A stretch of 64,000 nucleotides of DNA from Methyloligella sp. GL2. Its GTDB lineage: Bacteria; Pseudomonadota; Alphaproteobacteria; Rhizobiales; Methyloligellaceae. The stretch lies in the NCBI RefSeq assembly GCF_013341275.1, contig NZ_CP054476.1, positions 558,001 to 622,000 of the forward strand, in the 5' to 3' direction. The translations under genes and the position numbers were made by a program. Within the stretch, counting starts at the first letter, position 1. Every line of letters begins with the position of its first letter. Shown one piece after another: positions 8,557 through 17,248 of the stretch. The notes beneath the pieces are model-generated. The model saw nothing but the letters and a program-made list of their open reading frames with translations, ran no database searches and was not told the DNA's origin.

Positions 8557-8588
8557 TGAGGGCCCGTCATCAGAGAAAGCGATGGGGA

Positions 8589-9230
8589 TTAGCGCGTCAG
8601 CAGGAAGACCGCCTGCTCGCCGAACAGGTTCTGCATGAAGAACGGGATCGAGAAGTTCAGCCGGTAGCCATAGGCGTTCAGCACCTCGGCCTTCTCCACC
8701 CGGGCGCCGAGCTCGGCGCAGAGCGTGGAGAAATCCTTGATGGTGCAAAGATGGATGTTCGGCGTGTCGTACCAGCTGTCGGGCAGGGTGGGGGTGCGCG
8801 GCATGGTCCCGCTGAACATCAGATGGGTGCGCACCCGCCAATGGCCGAAATTCGGGAACGAGACCACGACATGGCGGCCGATGCGCAAGAGCTGCTCCAG
8901 TACCGCGCGCGGGTTGCGGGTCGCCTGAATGGTCTGGCTCAAGATCACATAGTCGAAGGCATCGTTCGGGTAGTAGACGAGGTCGCGGTCGGCATCGCCC
9001 TGGATCACCGAAAGCCCTTGCGCGACGCAGGCATTGACGCCGGATTGCGAGATCTCGATGCCGCGCCCGTCCACGCCGCGCTTGTCGGAGAGGATGCGAA
9101 GCAAGCTGCCGTCGCCGCAGCCGATATCCAGCACGCGGGCGCCTGGCGTGATCATGCCGGCGATGAGCACCAGGTCGACGCGGGAGGTCTCGGTGCTGCG
9201 GATCTTCTCGGCGGGGACGTCCATATTCAT
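8589..9230 (-). CDS. metW: Methionine biosynthesis protein MetW
   Basis: This 213-residue MetW-family protein shows the SAM-binding motif VLDIGCGDGSLL, the family motifs SQTIQATRNP and VVVSFPNFGHWRVR, and the ending LFGEQAVFLLTR. In alpha- and betaproteobacteria MetW works with MetX in homoserine acylation. It lies 16 bases downstream of metX on the same strand, as in most relatives. Length and start agree with the family. Confidence 0.96.
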   Translation of the reverse strand: MNMDVPAEKIRSTETSRVDLVLIAGMITPGARVLDIGCGDGSLLRILSDKRGVDGRGIEISQSGVNACVAQGLSVIQGDADRDLVYYPNDAFDYVILSQTIQATRNPRAVLEQLLRIGRHVVVSFPNFGHWRVRTHLMFSGTMPRTPTLPDSWYDTPNIHLCTIKDFSTLCAELGARVEKAEVLNAYGYRLNFSIPFFMQNLFGEQAVFLLTR

Positions 9231-9246
9231 CTCCGGCGCGCTCCGG

Positions 9247-10437
9247 TTACAGCTTCACGCCGCGCTTGGCGGCGGCGGCATCGACGAAGCCGCGCACCGT
9301 GTCGAACAGCTCCGGCTCGTGCAGCAGAAAGGCGTCGTGGCCCTTGTCGGACTCGATCTCCACGAAGCTCACATTGGCGGCGACCGCGTTCAACGCATGC
9401 ACCACCTCGCGGCTCTCCTCGGTCGGGAACAGCCAGTCGCTGGTGAACGAGATCAGGCAGAAGCGGGTCTTGGTGCCTTTGAAGGCATTGGCCAGGACGC
9501 CGTCATGATCCGCGGCGAGGTCGAAATAATCCATCGCCCGGGTGATGTAGAGATAGCTGTTGGCGTCGAAGCGGTCGACGAAGGTCATGCCCTGATGACG
9601 CAGATAGCTCTCCACCTGGAAATCGGCATCGAAGCCGAAGGTGACCTCGTCGCGGTCCTGCAGGTTGCGGCCGAACTTCCGGTAGAGCGCCTGGTCGGAC
9701 AGATAGGTGATATGGGCGGCCATGCGCGCCACGGCGAGGCCCTTGCGTGGGCTCTTCTCCTCCTCCGTATAGCGGCCGCCGCACCAATCGGGATCGGCCA
9801 TGACGGCTTGGCGACCGACCTCGTGGAAGGCGATGTTCTGGGAGGAGTGGCGCGCGGCGGATGCGATCGGGATCGCCGAGAAAACGCGGTCCTTAAAGGT
9901 TGAGGCCCATTCCAGCACCTGCATGCCGCCCATGGAGCCGCCGATCACGCAAAGCAGCTGGTCGATGCCGAGATGATCGATCAGGCGCGCCTGGGCGCGG
10001 ACCATGTCGCCGATGGTGATGACGGGGAAGTCCGGGCCATAGGGCTTGCCGGTCTCCGGGTTCTCGGAGCTCGGGCCGGTGGAGCCCATGCAGCCGCCGA
10101 GCACATTGGTGCAGAGAATGAAATATTTGTCGGTGTCGATGGGCTTGCCGGGACCGATCATGGTGGTCCACCAGCCCGGCTTGCCGGTCAAAGGATGGGC
10201 GCTTGCCGCATATTGATCGCCGGTCAAGGCATGGCAGATCAGGATGGCGTTGGATTTGTCGGCGTTGAGCTGGCCATAGGCCTCATAAGCGATGGAAAAC
10301 GGCGCAAGCGAGCCGCCGCAGTCGAGCGGCAAGGGCTCGTCTGCCGGGAAATGCACGATATCGCTCTGCGGATTGGCGATCTGGGCCAACCGGCGGTCGG
10401 GATCGTTGAACTGTTCGGCGCGCGGCGTTTCGCTCAT
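9247..10437 (-). CDS. metX: Homoserine O-acyltransferase
   Basis: The 396-residue alpha/beta-hydrolase-fold enzyme acylates homoserine, committing it to methionine synthesis. The nucleophile elbow [27 protein letters not shown], the Asp in FTSDWLFP and the His in KGHDAFLLH form the expected Ser-Asp-His triad. Whether acetyl-CoA or succinyl-CoA is the donor cannot be told from annotation alone. It forms an operon with metW and diverges from hisC-tyrC. Confidence 0.96.
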   Translation of the reverse strand: MSETPRAEQFNDPDRRLAQIANPQSDIVHFPADEPLPLDCGGSLAPFSIAYEAYGQLNADKSNAILICHALTGDQYAASAHPLTGKPGWWTTMIGPGKPIDTDKYFILCTNVLGGCMGSTGPSSENPETGKPYGPDFPVITIGDMVRAQARLIDHLGIDQLLCVIGGSMGGMQVLEWASTFKDRVFSAIPIASAARHSSQNIAFHEVGRQAVMADPDWCGGRYTEEEKSPRKGLAVARMAAHITYLSDQALYRKFGRNLQDRDEVTFGFDADFQVESYLRHQGMTFVDRFDANSYLYITRAMDYFDLAADHDGVLANAFKGTKTRFCLISFTSDWLFPTEESREVVHALNAVAANVSFVEIESDKGHDAFLLHEPELFDTVRGFVDAAAAKRGVKL

Positions 10438-10608
10438 GTTTTGCCTTCAAACTTGCGCTAACAAGGCCGTAGGAGTTGGGTAGCTATGCCGTTACGGCCA
10501 GAAGTCAATCATTCTTTCCTTTGCTTTTGCTGAAGGATTGGCCCTATCACAGGGCCGACCCCAACGGCATTTGGGGTCTTGGTTTACCAGTTTCAGGAGC
10601 TTTCGGAC
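10438..10608. promoter_or_regulatory. metX/hisC divergent region with inverted repeat
   Basis: Perfect 7-bp arms GGCCGTA (10465-10471) and TACGGCC (10493-10499) enclose 21 bases and lie 28-62 bases upstream of metX on its leader strand. A SAM-responsive riboswitch is often found at this place in alphaproteobacteria. The loop does not show the SAM-II core by eye, so I only call an inverted repeat. Confidence 0.45.
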
Positions 10609-11757
10609 ATGGCGAGGCGCAAGCTGACCCCCCGTCCGGGGATCGACAAAATCGCAACCTACGTGCCGGGCAAGAGCAAGGTCGCGGGGCTTTCCCATGC
10701 GATCAAGCTCTCCTCGAACGAAAATCCGTTCGGTTGCTCGCCCGCCGCGCTGGAGGCGTTCAAATCGGCAAGCGATCTGGCCGCCTATCCCGATGGCGGG
10801 GCGAGTGCCTTGCGCGAGGCGATCGGTGCGGCTTTCGGCCTCGATCCGGCGCGCATCGTTTGCGGTGCGGGCTCCGACGAGATCTTGAACCTGTTGGCGC
10901 AGGCCTATCTGGGGCCGGGCGACGAGGCGATCTATTCCGAGCACGGCTTCCTGGTCTATCCGATCGTGATCCTGGCGCGCGGCGCGACGCCGGTGATCGC
11001 GCCGGAGACCGATTGCCGGGTGGATGTCGACAAGCTGCTGGCTTGCGTCACCGATAAGACGCGCATCGTCTATCTCGCCAATCCGAACAACCCCACCGGA
11101 AGCTATATCTCCTTCGACGAGGTGAAGCGGCTGCGCGAAGCGCTGCCGGAGGATGTGCTCCTGGTGCTGGATGCGGCCTATGCCGAATATGTGCGCAAGA
11201 ACGATTACGAGGCCGGGATCGAGATGGTCGCCACCTCGGACAATACGGTGATGACCCGGACCTTCTCCAAGATCCACGGGTTGGCGGCTTTGCGCGTCGG
11301 CTGGGCCTATTGCCCGGCGGAGGTGGCTGAAGTGCTGAACAAGATCCGCGGGCCGTTCAACGTTTCCGGACCGGCCATGGCGGCCGGCGTCGCGGCGATC
11401 GCCGATACCGATTTCGTGCAGAAATCGGCGGAGCATAATGCGCTGTGGCGGGACAAGCTGACCGAGGCTTTGACCGGGCTGGGGTTGAAGGTGACGCCGA
11501 GCGCGGCGAATTTCGTGCTGGTGCATTTTCCCGAGGCGCCGGGCACTACGGCGGCGGATGCCGATGCGCATCTTCTGTCGAAGGGCATCATTCTGCGCCA
11601 GGTGGGCGCTTACGGCCTGCCCAATTGCTTGCGGATGTCGATCGGCTCCGAAGAGCAGAACCTGGCGACGCTCGCTGCGCTCGAGGAATTCCTCGCCATG
11701 ACCGGTGACGAGGCGGGCGATGAGGCGGGAACGAAGACCGGCGAAGGCGTGGCATGA
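10609..11757 (+). CDS. hisC: Histidinol-phosphate / aromatic aminotransferase
   Basis: A 382-residue class I/II PLP aminotransferase. Visible are [29 protein letters not shown], the Asp in [10 protein letters not shown], the PLP Lys in [15 protein letters not shown], and [11 protein letters not shown]. HisC transaminates imidazole acetol phosphate in histidine synthesis. Because it overlaps tyrC by four bases, it may chiefly serve tyrosine/phenylalanine synthesis, as known for hisC-tyrC pairs; this is inference. I start at ATG 10609 (CAGGAG upstream) rather than ATG 10579. Confidence 0.93.
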   Translation: MARRKLTPRPGIDKIATYVPGKSKVAGLSHAIKLSSNENPFGCSPAALEAFKSASDLAAYPDGGASALREAIGAAFGLDPARIVCGAGSDEILNLLAQAYLGPGDEAIYSEHGFLVYPIVILARGATPVIAPETDCRVDVDKLLACVTDKTRIVYLANPNNPTGSYISFDEVKRLREALPEDVLLVLDAAYAEYVRKNDYEAGIEMVATSDNTVMTRTFSKIHGLAALRVGWAYCPAEVAEVLNKIRGPFNVSGPAMAAGVAAIADTDFVQKSAEHNALWRDKLTEALTGLGLKVTPSAANFVLVHFPEAPGTTAADADAHLLSKGIILRQVGAYGLPNCLRMSIGSEEQNLATLAALEEFLAMTGDEAGDEAGTKTGEGVA

Positions 11758-12746
11758 GCGGCAAGCTGTTCGACAAAGTCGCGATCCTCGGTCTGGGGCT
11801 GATCGGCTCTTCGCTTGCCCATGGGCTGAAGCAGAAGGGGATCGCCGCCCGCGTCGTCGGCTCCGACGCATCGCCCGAGGTGCGGACGCGGGCCCGGGAG
11901 ATCGGGCTTGGCGACGAGATCGCCGAGACGGCGGTGGAGGCTGTGACGGATGCCGATCTCGTCATCCTGTCCGTGCCGGTCGGGGCGATGGGCGATGTGG
12001 CCAATGCGATGGTGCCGGGGCTTTCGCCGGAGACAATCGTCACCGATGTCGGCGGCGTTAAGGCGGCGGTGATCGCGGCGATCGAGAAGGCGCTGCCGAA
12101 GGAAAACGCCTTCGTGCCCGGCCACCCCATCGCGGGCACCGAATATTCCGGTCCGGATTCGGGGTTCGGCACGCTGTTCGAGGGGCGTTGGGCGATCCTG
12201 ACGCCGTCGGCGCGCACCACCGATGCGGCGCTCGGCAAAGTCACCGCGATGTGGGAGGCGCTCGGCTCCGATGTGGAGACCATGAGCCCGGCGCATCACG
12301 ACATCGTGCTGGCCACCACCAGCCATCTGCCGCATCTGATCGCCTTCAACATCGTCGGCACTGCGGCGGATATGGAAGAGGTCACCCAGTCGGAGGTGAT
12401 CAAGTTCTCCGCCGGCGGTTTCCGCGATTTCACCCGCATCGCCTCTTCCGATCCGGTGATGTGGCGGGATATCTTTCTCAACAACAAAGAGGCGGTGCTG
12501 GAGATGCTGGGCCGCTTCTCGGAAGATCTCGCCGCGCTGCAGCGGATGATCCGCTGGGAGGATGGCGAGGCGCTGCATGCGCTGTTCACCCGTACGCGGG
12601 CGATCCGGCGCGGTATCATCGAGGCGGGGCAGGAGACGGCGGCCCCGGATTTCGGGCGGCAGCCGCAAGCGCCGCAGGCGGCCGGGGGCGGTGAGCCCGC
12701 CGAGGCTGAAGCGAAGAAGCCGGCGCGTCTGGCGGAGAAGGGGTAG
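11754..12746 (+). CDS. tyrC: Prephenate/arogenate dehydrogenase family protein (cyclohexadienyl dehydrogenase)
   Basis: The 330-residue protein starts with an NAD(P)-binding fold ([16 protein letters not shown]), then [19 protein letters not shown] and the active-site region [12 protein letters not shown], continuing with the helical dimerisation domain ([30 protein letters not shown]). It oxidatively decarboxylates prephenate or arogenate towards tyrosine. The last 50 residues are a Pro/Ala/Glu-rich tail not needed for the fold. Its ATG overlaps the hisC stop (ATGA), indicating translational coupling. Confidence 0.94.
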   Translation: MSGKLFDKVAILGLGLIGSSLAHGLKQKGIAARVVGSDASPEVRTRAREIGLGDEIAETAVEAVTDADLVILSVPVGAMGDVANAMVPGLSPETIVTDVGGVKAAVIAAIEKALPKENAFVPGHPIAGTEYSGPDSGFGTLFEGRWAILTPSARTTDAALGKVTAMWEALGSDVETMSPAHHDIVLATTSHLPHLIAFNIVGTAADMEEVTQSEVIKFSAGGFRDFTRIASSDPVMWRDIFLNNKEAVLEMLGRFSEDLAALQRMIRWEDGEALHALFTRTRAIRRGIIEAGQETAAPDFGRQPQAPQAAGGGEPAEAEAKKPARLAEKG

Positions 12747-12762
12747 TGGCCGAATTTCACCG

Positions 12763-13296
12763 ATGACGGCTGAAGACGAGCTTTGGGTATTCGGATACGG
12801 GTCGCTGATGTGGCGGCCCGGTTTCTATTTCGACGAGCAGGTGCCGGGTCTGCTAAAGGGCGCGCACCGCTCCATGTGCGTCTATTCCATCCATCATCGC
12901 GGCACCGAGGACCGGCCCGGCCTGGTGCTGGGGCTCGACCGGGGCGGGGCCTGCCGCGGCGTTGCCTTCCGGGTACGGCCCGGCCATGAGGACGACACCA
13001 TGGTCTATTTGCGCAAGCGCGAGCAGACCACCTTCGTTTATCGCGAGACCTTCCGGCCGGTGCAGCTTCTCGACGGCAGCACGCGGAGGATCCACGCGGT
13101 CTGCTACCTGGTCGACCGCCAGCACACGCAATATGCCGGGCGGCTTTCGCTGGAGGACCAGACCGGCATCGTCGCGGCAAGCCGCGGCCAGTCCGGCGCC
13201 AACACCGAATATGTGCTGAACACGGTGCGGCATCTGGAAGATGCGGGCGTGCACGATCCGATGCTCGCCGGGCTTGCCGCCCGGCTGCTCCGCTAG
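12763..13296 (+). CDS. ChaC-type glutathione-specific gamma-glutamylcyclotransferase
   Basis: The 177-residue protein opens with LWVFGYGSLMWRPGF, the substrate-binding loop of ChaC proteins, and has CVYSIHHRGTEDRPGLVLGL and the conserved YLRKRE with the catalytic acid. ChaC enzymes split glutathione into 5-oxoproline and Cys-Gly. The frame is open upstream through tyrC in another phase; ATG 12763 is right for the fold. It follows tyrC by 16 bases and may share its transcript. Confidence 0.92.
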   Translation: MTAEDELWVFGYGSLMWRPGFYFDEQVPGLLKGAHRSMCVYSIHHRGTEDRPGLVLGLDRGGACRGVAFRVRPGHEDDTMVYLRKREQTTFVYRETFRPVQLLDGSTRRIHAVCYLVDRQHTQYAGRLSLEDQTGIVAASRGQSGANTEYVLNTVRHLEDAGVHDPMLAGLAARLLR

Positions 13297-13318
13297 CTCT
13301 CGATTTTCGAAAAAATCC

Positions 13319-13732
13319 CTACGCGGCCTGCGCGATGGAGGCGGTCTCGCCGCGACTTGCGATGAGATCGTCCTTCACGGCGCGGCGCGCCTCGGCGGTC
13401 TCGGCCAGGAGGTGGATATGCACCTCGTTGGCGCCGAGCTTGGCACCCTTATGGCGCAGCGCGGCGAGGTTGAGGGACACCGCCTCGTCCGTGGTCTCGC
13501 CGATGGCGAGCGGGGTGCGGCTGCCGTCGCTCTCGCGGCGGACCAGGATATAGTTCACCTGCGGCATGGCCGGGCATCCGACCAGGCTATAGACGCTGTG
13601 GAGATAACGGCTGCCGGAAGCCCCGCGCCAGTAGTGAAAAGCCTGACGGAAGGCGTCCTCCGAACAAATCAGCGCCGGCTCATCTCCAGGACCGGAAATC
13701 TCGGTCTCAGTGTTGCTTGCAATCATGAACAT
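13319..13732 (-). CDS. Conserved hypothetical protein
   Basis: Using ATG 13732 the product is 137 residues; ATG 13726 is an alternative. The open frame runs on to 14140, but that extension overlaps plsC and is Arg/Pro rich, so I exclude it. Visible are AFHYWRGASGSRYLHSVYSL, VNYILVRRESDGSRTPLAIGE and KLGANEVHIHLLAET, an alpha/beta pattern with a Trp-Arg-Gly motif. I do not recognise a characterised family. No signal peptide or membrane segment is evident, so it is probably cytosolic. Confidence 0.75.
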   Translation of the reverse strand: MFMIASNTETEISGPGDEPALICSEDAFRQAFHYWRGASGSRYLHSVYSLVGCPAMPQVNYILVRRESDGSRTPLAIGETTDEAVSLNLAALRHKGAKLGANEVHIHLLAETAEARRAVKDDLIASRGETASIAQAA

Positions 13733-13932
13733 CGGTCTATCCGCTAACCTGCGATCGTTTCTGGAAATGGGCGTACCCGTGACGATTTCAAGACGTTGGC
13801 CAAGAAACCTTAACGCGAATGAGAACAAAGATAGAACAGATGGCCCTTTTCCGTCAAGTTGCGAGGTAAAACCCCGGAAAACGCGGTGTGGTTCCCCGGC
13901 CCGGCGCGCTCGGACGGCGCTCGAGCTGACGC

Positions 13933-14670
13933 CTAACCGGCATTGCCGGATTGCCGCTTTGCCTCTTCCAGAAGCCGGTCGGAGGCGGTCTCGATGGCGT
14001 CTTGCAGGGCGGGCAGAAACTCCCGCTTGGGCAGGCCTGGCGGCAGAGCGGGCAGGAATTCGATGACGATGGTGCCGGGGTTGAGCTTCAGGTGGTGGCG
14101 CGGCCAGTAGAGGCCGGAATTCAGCGCCACCGGCACGCAAGGTACTTTCAGCGCCTGATAGAGCAGGAAGATGCCGGTCTTGTAGTCCGGCGGGGCGCCG
14201 GCTGGGCGGCGGGTCCCTTCGGGAAAGATGATCAGCTGGCGGCCGTCGGCGATGCGCTGCTCCGCTTCTTTCAGCATTTCGCGCAAGGCCTTGGCGCCCT
14301 GGTCGCGGGCGACGGGGATCATGCCGAATTTGTAGGAGAACCAGCCGTGGAAGGGGATGCGGAACAGCTCCTTCTTCATCAGATAGACCGGATCTTCCAG
14401 CTGCGGGACCAGCGCGAAGGTCTCGAAGGCGGATTGATGCTTGCTGGCGACGATGCAGGCGCCATCCACCAGATTTTCCTCGCCGCGCACCTCCAGGCGG
14501 ATGCCGGCGATATAGCGCAGCAGAAGGATCTCCATCTCGGCATGGATTTCCAGCGCGGCCATGGCCCAGCTTCTGGGGCCGAGCAGTAGCGGCGAGCCGA
14601 GCACCACGAAGGAGGTGGTGCTGGCGTAGAAGGCGATATGAAACAGGATCGAGCGGAGAGTTTGCAGCAT
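13933..14670 (-). CDS. plsC: 1-acyl-sn-glycerol-3-phosphate acyltransferase
   Basis: This 245-residue membrane-associated enzyme transfers a second acyl chain to lysophosphatidic acid in phospholipid synthesis. An N-terminal hydrophobic segment (about 5-30) is followed by the catalytic block SKHQSAFETFAL, the substrate motif FPEGTRRPAG and VPVALNSGLYW. The catalytic box is H-X4-E rather than the textbook H-X4-D, a variant I associate with rhizobial-type PlsC. It is last in the ftsE-ftsX-ydcF-plsC string, five bases after ydcF. Confidence 0.94.
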   Translation of the reverse strand: MLQTLRSILFHIAFYASTTSFVVLGSPLLLGPRSWAMAALEIHAEMEILLLRYIAGIRLEVRGEENLVDGACIVASKHQSAFETFALVPQLEDPVYLMKKELFRIPFHGWFSYKFGMIPVARDQGAKALREMLKEAEQRIADGRQLIIFPEGTRRPAGAPPDYKTGIFLLYQALKVPCVPVALNSGLYWPRHHLKLNPGTIVIEFLPALPPGLPKREFLPALQDAIETASDRLLEEAKRQSGNAG

Positions 14671-14675
14671 CTGGC

Positions 14676-15380
14676 TTACGGCTCGGTGATTTCCTCAGGC
14701 CGCAAGCCCCAATCGCCGTCGACGACGCGTGCCACGGTGCGGGTCATGCCGAGGCGAATCAGGGCGGGCAGGTATTTCAGGTATTCCGACAGAAGCAGCT
14801 TGGTGGTGCCGGGATAGAGCCACCAATGGTCGAGATGCACGTTCTTGTCGACTACGGCGTAGGGATAGAGCGTTACGCCCGGCATGGTGCGGCCAAGCTC
14901 GGCGAGCGCCCGAGGCATGTGATAGTTGGAGGTGACGACGATCACCGAGCGGTAGTCGTGGGCGATGGCCCATTGGCTGGTTTCGGTGGCGTTGTCGATG
15001 GTGTTCTGGGCCTCGTGGTCGAGATCGACGCAGCAGCTGAAATATTGGCTGCCTTCGCCGGTCAGCTTTTCCAGCTCTGTCTTGGTGGTCTTGGGATAGA
15101 CGCCGCTGATCAGCACGCGCTCGCCCTTGCCCTTGGACAGCAGGGTCAGCGCCTCGTCGATACGCGCCGTGCCGCCGGTCAGAACCGCAATGCCGTCGGC
15201 ACGCGGCGGATCGGTCTTCTCCCGCTGCAACGTGTTGACGAAGATCAAAAATCCCACGCCGAGCGCGACCACGATCAGCAGCAGCGCATTGAACAGCAGA
15301 CGCGCAAAGGCAAGCAGCAGGACGCCCCTCTTGCGCGTTCTGGCTCCCTCGGTCGACACGGTATGATCCATGCTGCTCAT
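14676..15380 (-). CDS. YdcF-family (DUF218) membrane-anchored protein
   Basis: From ATG 15380 the product is 234 residues with one N-terminal transmembrane segment (about 22-45) and a DUF218 domain: DGIAVLTGGTARIDEAL, LISGVYPKTTK, NTIDNATETSQWA and VVTSNYHMPRALAEL. DUF218 proteins such as ElyC/SanA are linked to envelope carbohydrate metabolism, but the reaction is not established. The frame continues to 15512 across the end of ftsX, which I treat as spurious. It sits between ftsX and plsC, supporting an envelope role. Confidence 0.88.
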   Translation of the reverse strand: MSSMDHTVSTEGARTRKRGVLLLAFARLLFNALLLIVVALGVGFLIFVNTLQREKTDPPRADGIAVLTGGTARIDEALTLLSKGKGERVLISGVYPKTTKTELEKLTGEGSQYFSCCVDLDHEAQNTIDNATETSQWAIAHDYRSVIVVTSNYHMPRALAELGRTMPGVTLYPYAVVDKNVHLDHWWLYPGTTKLLLSEYLKYLPALIRLGMTRTVARVVDGDWGLRPEEITEP

Positions 15381-15457
15381 CGTTCGGAGAATAGGCTGAA
15401 TTTCGGTCCGGCGAAATCGCGTTCGGTGTGCGATGGCGCGCTGCCGTCTTACCGCTT

Positions 15458-16441
15458 CTAGTCGTAGTCGCGCAGCACTTTGATCACACCGATTCGCGAG
15501 GTGATCATGCATAGCCCGGCGATCACGACGACGACGAGAACGAAGAACAGATAGCCGGCGATGCCGAGCTCGCCGGTGCCGAACAGGCGGCGGGTCTCGG
15601 CGGCCGCGACCAGCCCGCCGCCGACCAGATGCATCAGGAGCGGCAGCAGCAGAAAGACCAGCGCGGCGCTGAGCGCGCCGACCAGGCTTGCGCGCAAGCC
15701 CAGCCCCAGAAAATGGCGTTCGAATTCTCCGGCGATAAAGCCTTGATTGGCGCCGACGAAATGCAGCACCTCGATGACCTCGCGGTTGGAGACCATGGCG
15801 CTGCGGGTGGCGGAGACGATCACCGCAATGGTGGCGGCGGCGACGAGGCCGAGAATAAAGAGCCCGCCCATGGCGGCGGTCCGGGTGACGCCGCGAATCT
15901 CCGATTGCCAGCGGCGGTGGTCGTCGAGGGTGACGCCGTCGAAATTGTCTTCCAGGGACTTGGCGATCAGCGGCAGGTCGGGCGGATTGGTGCGGTCGAT
16001 CTCAACGGCGATCAGGCGCGGGATGGGCAATGCCTCGATGACGTCGCTGCGGCCGAGCCAGGGCTCAAGCAGATCGGCGGAATCCTGCACCGTCAGCGGC
16101 CGCACATGGGTGATGCCCTTTTGCTTGGCGAGAAACAGCGCCACCAGGGTCATCTTCTTCTCGATATCGGGGGTATCGACCGGATCCAGTTCGACCGTGA
16201 CCTCGCTCACCACGTCGTTCACCCAGGCGGCGGCGGACTGGTTCAGCATATAGACCGTGCCCACGGTGAGGCAGGCGAGGAACGACATGATGGCGATCAC
16301 CACCGTCAGGGCGTTCCAGGCGATGGAGGCCGAGGGCAGGATTTGCGCGCTGTCGGTGCGGTAGCGGGCCGGGAGCAGCTCTTGCCACAGGCTGTCCCAC
16401 GGATAGGCCTTGAACTCCGCCCAAAGCTCGGATGCGTTCAA
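15458..16441 (-). CDS. ftsX: Cell division protein FtsX
   Basis: The 327-residue polytopic protein has a cytoplasmic N-terminus, a first transmembrane segment (about 48-70), a large periplasmic domain with VELDPVDTPDIEKKM, and three C-terminal segments with the FtsX-type permease pattern (EVIEVLHFVGANQGFIAGEF). FtsX pairs with the ATPase FtsE and controls peptidoglycan hydrolysis at division. Its ATG overlaps the ftsE stop by four bases, so the two are coupled. Confidence 0.94.
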   Translation of the reverse strand: MNASELWAEFKAYPWDSLWQELLPARYRTDSAQILPSASIAWNALTVVIAIMSFLACLTVGTVYMLNQSAAAWVNDVVSEVTVELDPVDTPDIEKKMTLVALFLAKQKGITHVRPLTVQDSADLLEPWLGRSDVIEALPIPRLIAVEIDRTNPPDLPLIAKSLEDNFDGVTLDDHRRWQSEIRGVTRTAAMGGLFILGLVAAATIAVIVSATRSAMVSNREVIEVLHFVGANQGFIAGEFERHFLGLGLRASLVGALSAALVFLLLPLLMHLVGGGLVAAAETRRLFGTGELGIAGYLFFVLVVVVIAGLCMITSRIGVIKVLRDYD

Positions 16442-17094
16442 TGAACCTCCAATTGGCCGCTATGGAGCATCAGACGCGGCGCAGGCAGCTGCTCCATCAG
16501 GGCGTAGTCGTGGGTGGCGATGACGATCGAGGTGCCCACCCTGTTAAGCTCGATGAACAGGCGGAGCAAGCGGTCGCCCATGACGGGATCGACATTGCCG
16601 GTCGGCTCGTCGGCGAGGATCAGCTCCGGCTTGCCGATCACGGCTCGGGCAATGGCGGCGCGCTGCTTCTCGCCGCCGGACAGCACCTCGGGATAGGCAT
16701 TGATTCGGTCGCCGAGGCCGACCCAGCGCAAAAGCTCGGTGACATCCTCGCGGTAATCGGTCTCACGCATCCCCAGCACGCGCAACGGCAGGGCCACGTT
16801 CTCCCAGGTGGTCAGATGGTCGAGCAGGCGGAAATCCTGGAATACGATACCGATTCGGCGGCGCAGCTCGGCACGTCCGGCCAGGTCTAGCTCGGCGGTA
16901 TTCTGGCCGCCGATATAGATCAGGCCGCGCGAAGGGCGCAACGCCATGAAGATCAAGCGCAGGAGGCTGGTCTTGCCTGCTCCGGAGGGTCCGGTAAGAA
17001 AGTGAAACGAGCCCGGATGGACCTGGAAGCAGATGTCGCGTAAGACCTCTGGGCCGGATCCGTAGCGGAGCCCGACATTTTCAAAGCGAATCAC
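16438..17094 (-). CDS. ftsE: Cell division ATP-binding protein FtsE
   Basis: A 218-residue ABC ATPase with Walker A LTGPSGAGKTSLLRL, Q-loop IVFQDFRLL, signature LSGGEKQRAAIARA, Walker B LILADEPTGNVDP and the switch His in IATHDY. The N-terminus IRFENVGLRYGSGPEVL is characteristic of FtsE. It energises FtsX at the inner membrane. Its start is 154 bases from the divergent zinc-ribbon gene, so the shared region likely contains both promoters. Confidence 0.96.
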   Translation of the reverse strand: MIRFENVGLRYGSGPEVLRDICFQVHPGSFHFLTGPSGAGKTSLLRLIFMALRPSRGLIYIGGQNTAELDLAGRAELRRRIGIVFQDFRLLDHLTTWENVALPLRVLGMRETDYREDVTELLRWVGLGDRINAYPEVLSGGEKQRAAIARAVIGKPELILADEPTGNVDPVMGDRLLRLFIELNRVGTSIVIATHDYALMEQLPAPRLMLHSGQLEVH

Positions 17095-17248
17095 CCGTTT
17101 CCCTCAAAACTGTGAATGGCTGTCAGTATGATAAGATTCTCTAAAACCAGGTCTTTATGCTGAACTCACCATCCGGTATCAATTCATTTGGGCAAAGGCG
17201 TGGGGCTTTGTGGAATTTAAGAACGCCTGAGCGACCCCAGATTTTGTT

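Noticed and set aside
10438-10560. SAM-II riboswitch upstream of metX
   Set aside because: A stem is present, but the characteristic core bases of SAM-II could not be recognised by eye, so I report only an inverted repeat.
13733-14140. N-terminal extension of the hypothetical gene at 13319-13732
   Set aside because: The extension is Arg/Pro-rich, crosses the end of plsC on the same strand in another frame and lacks any fold signal.
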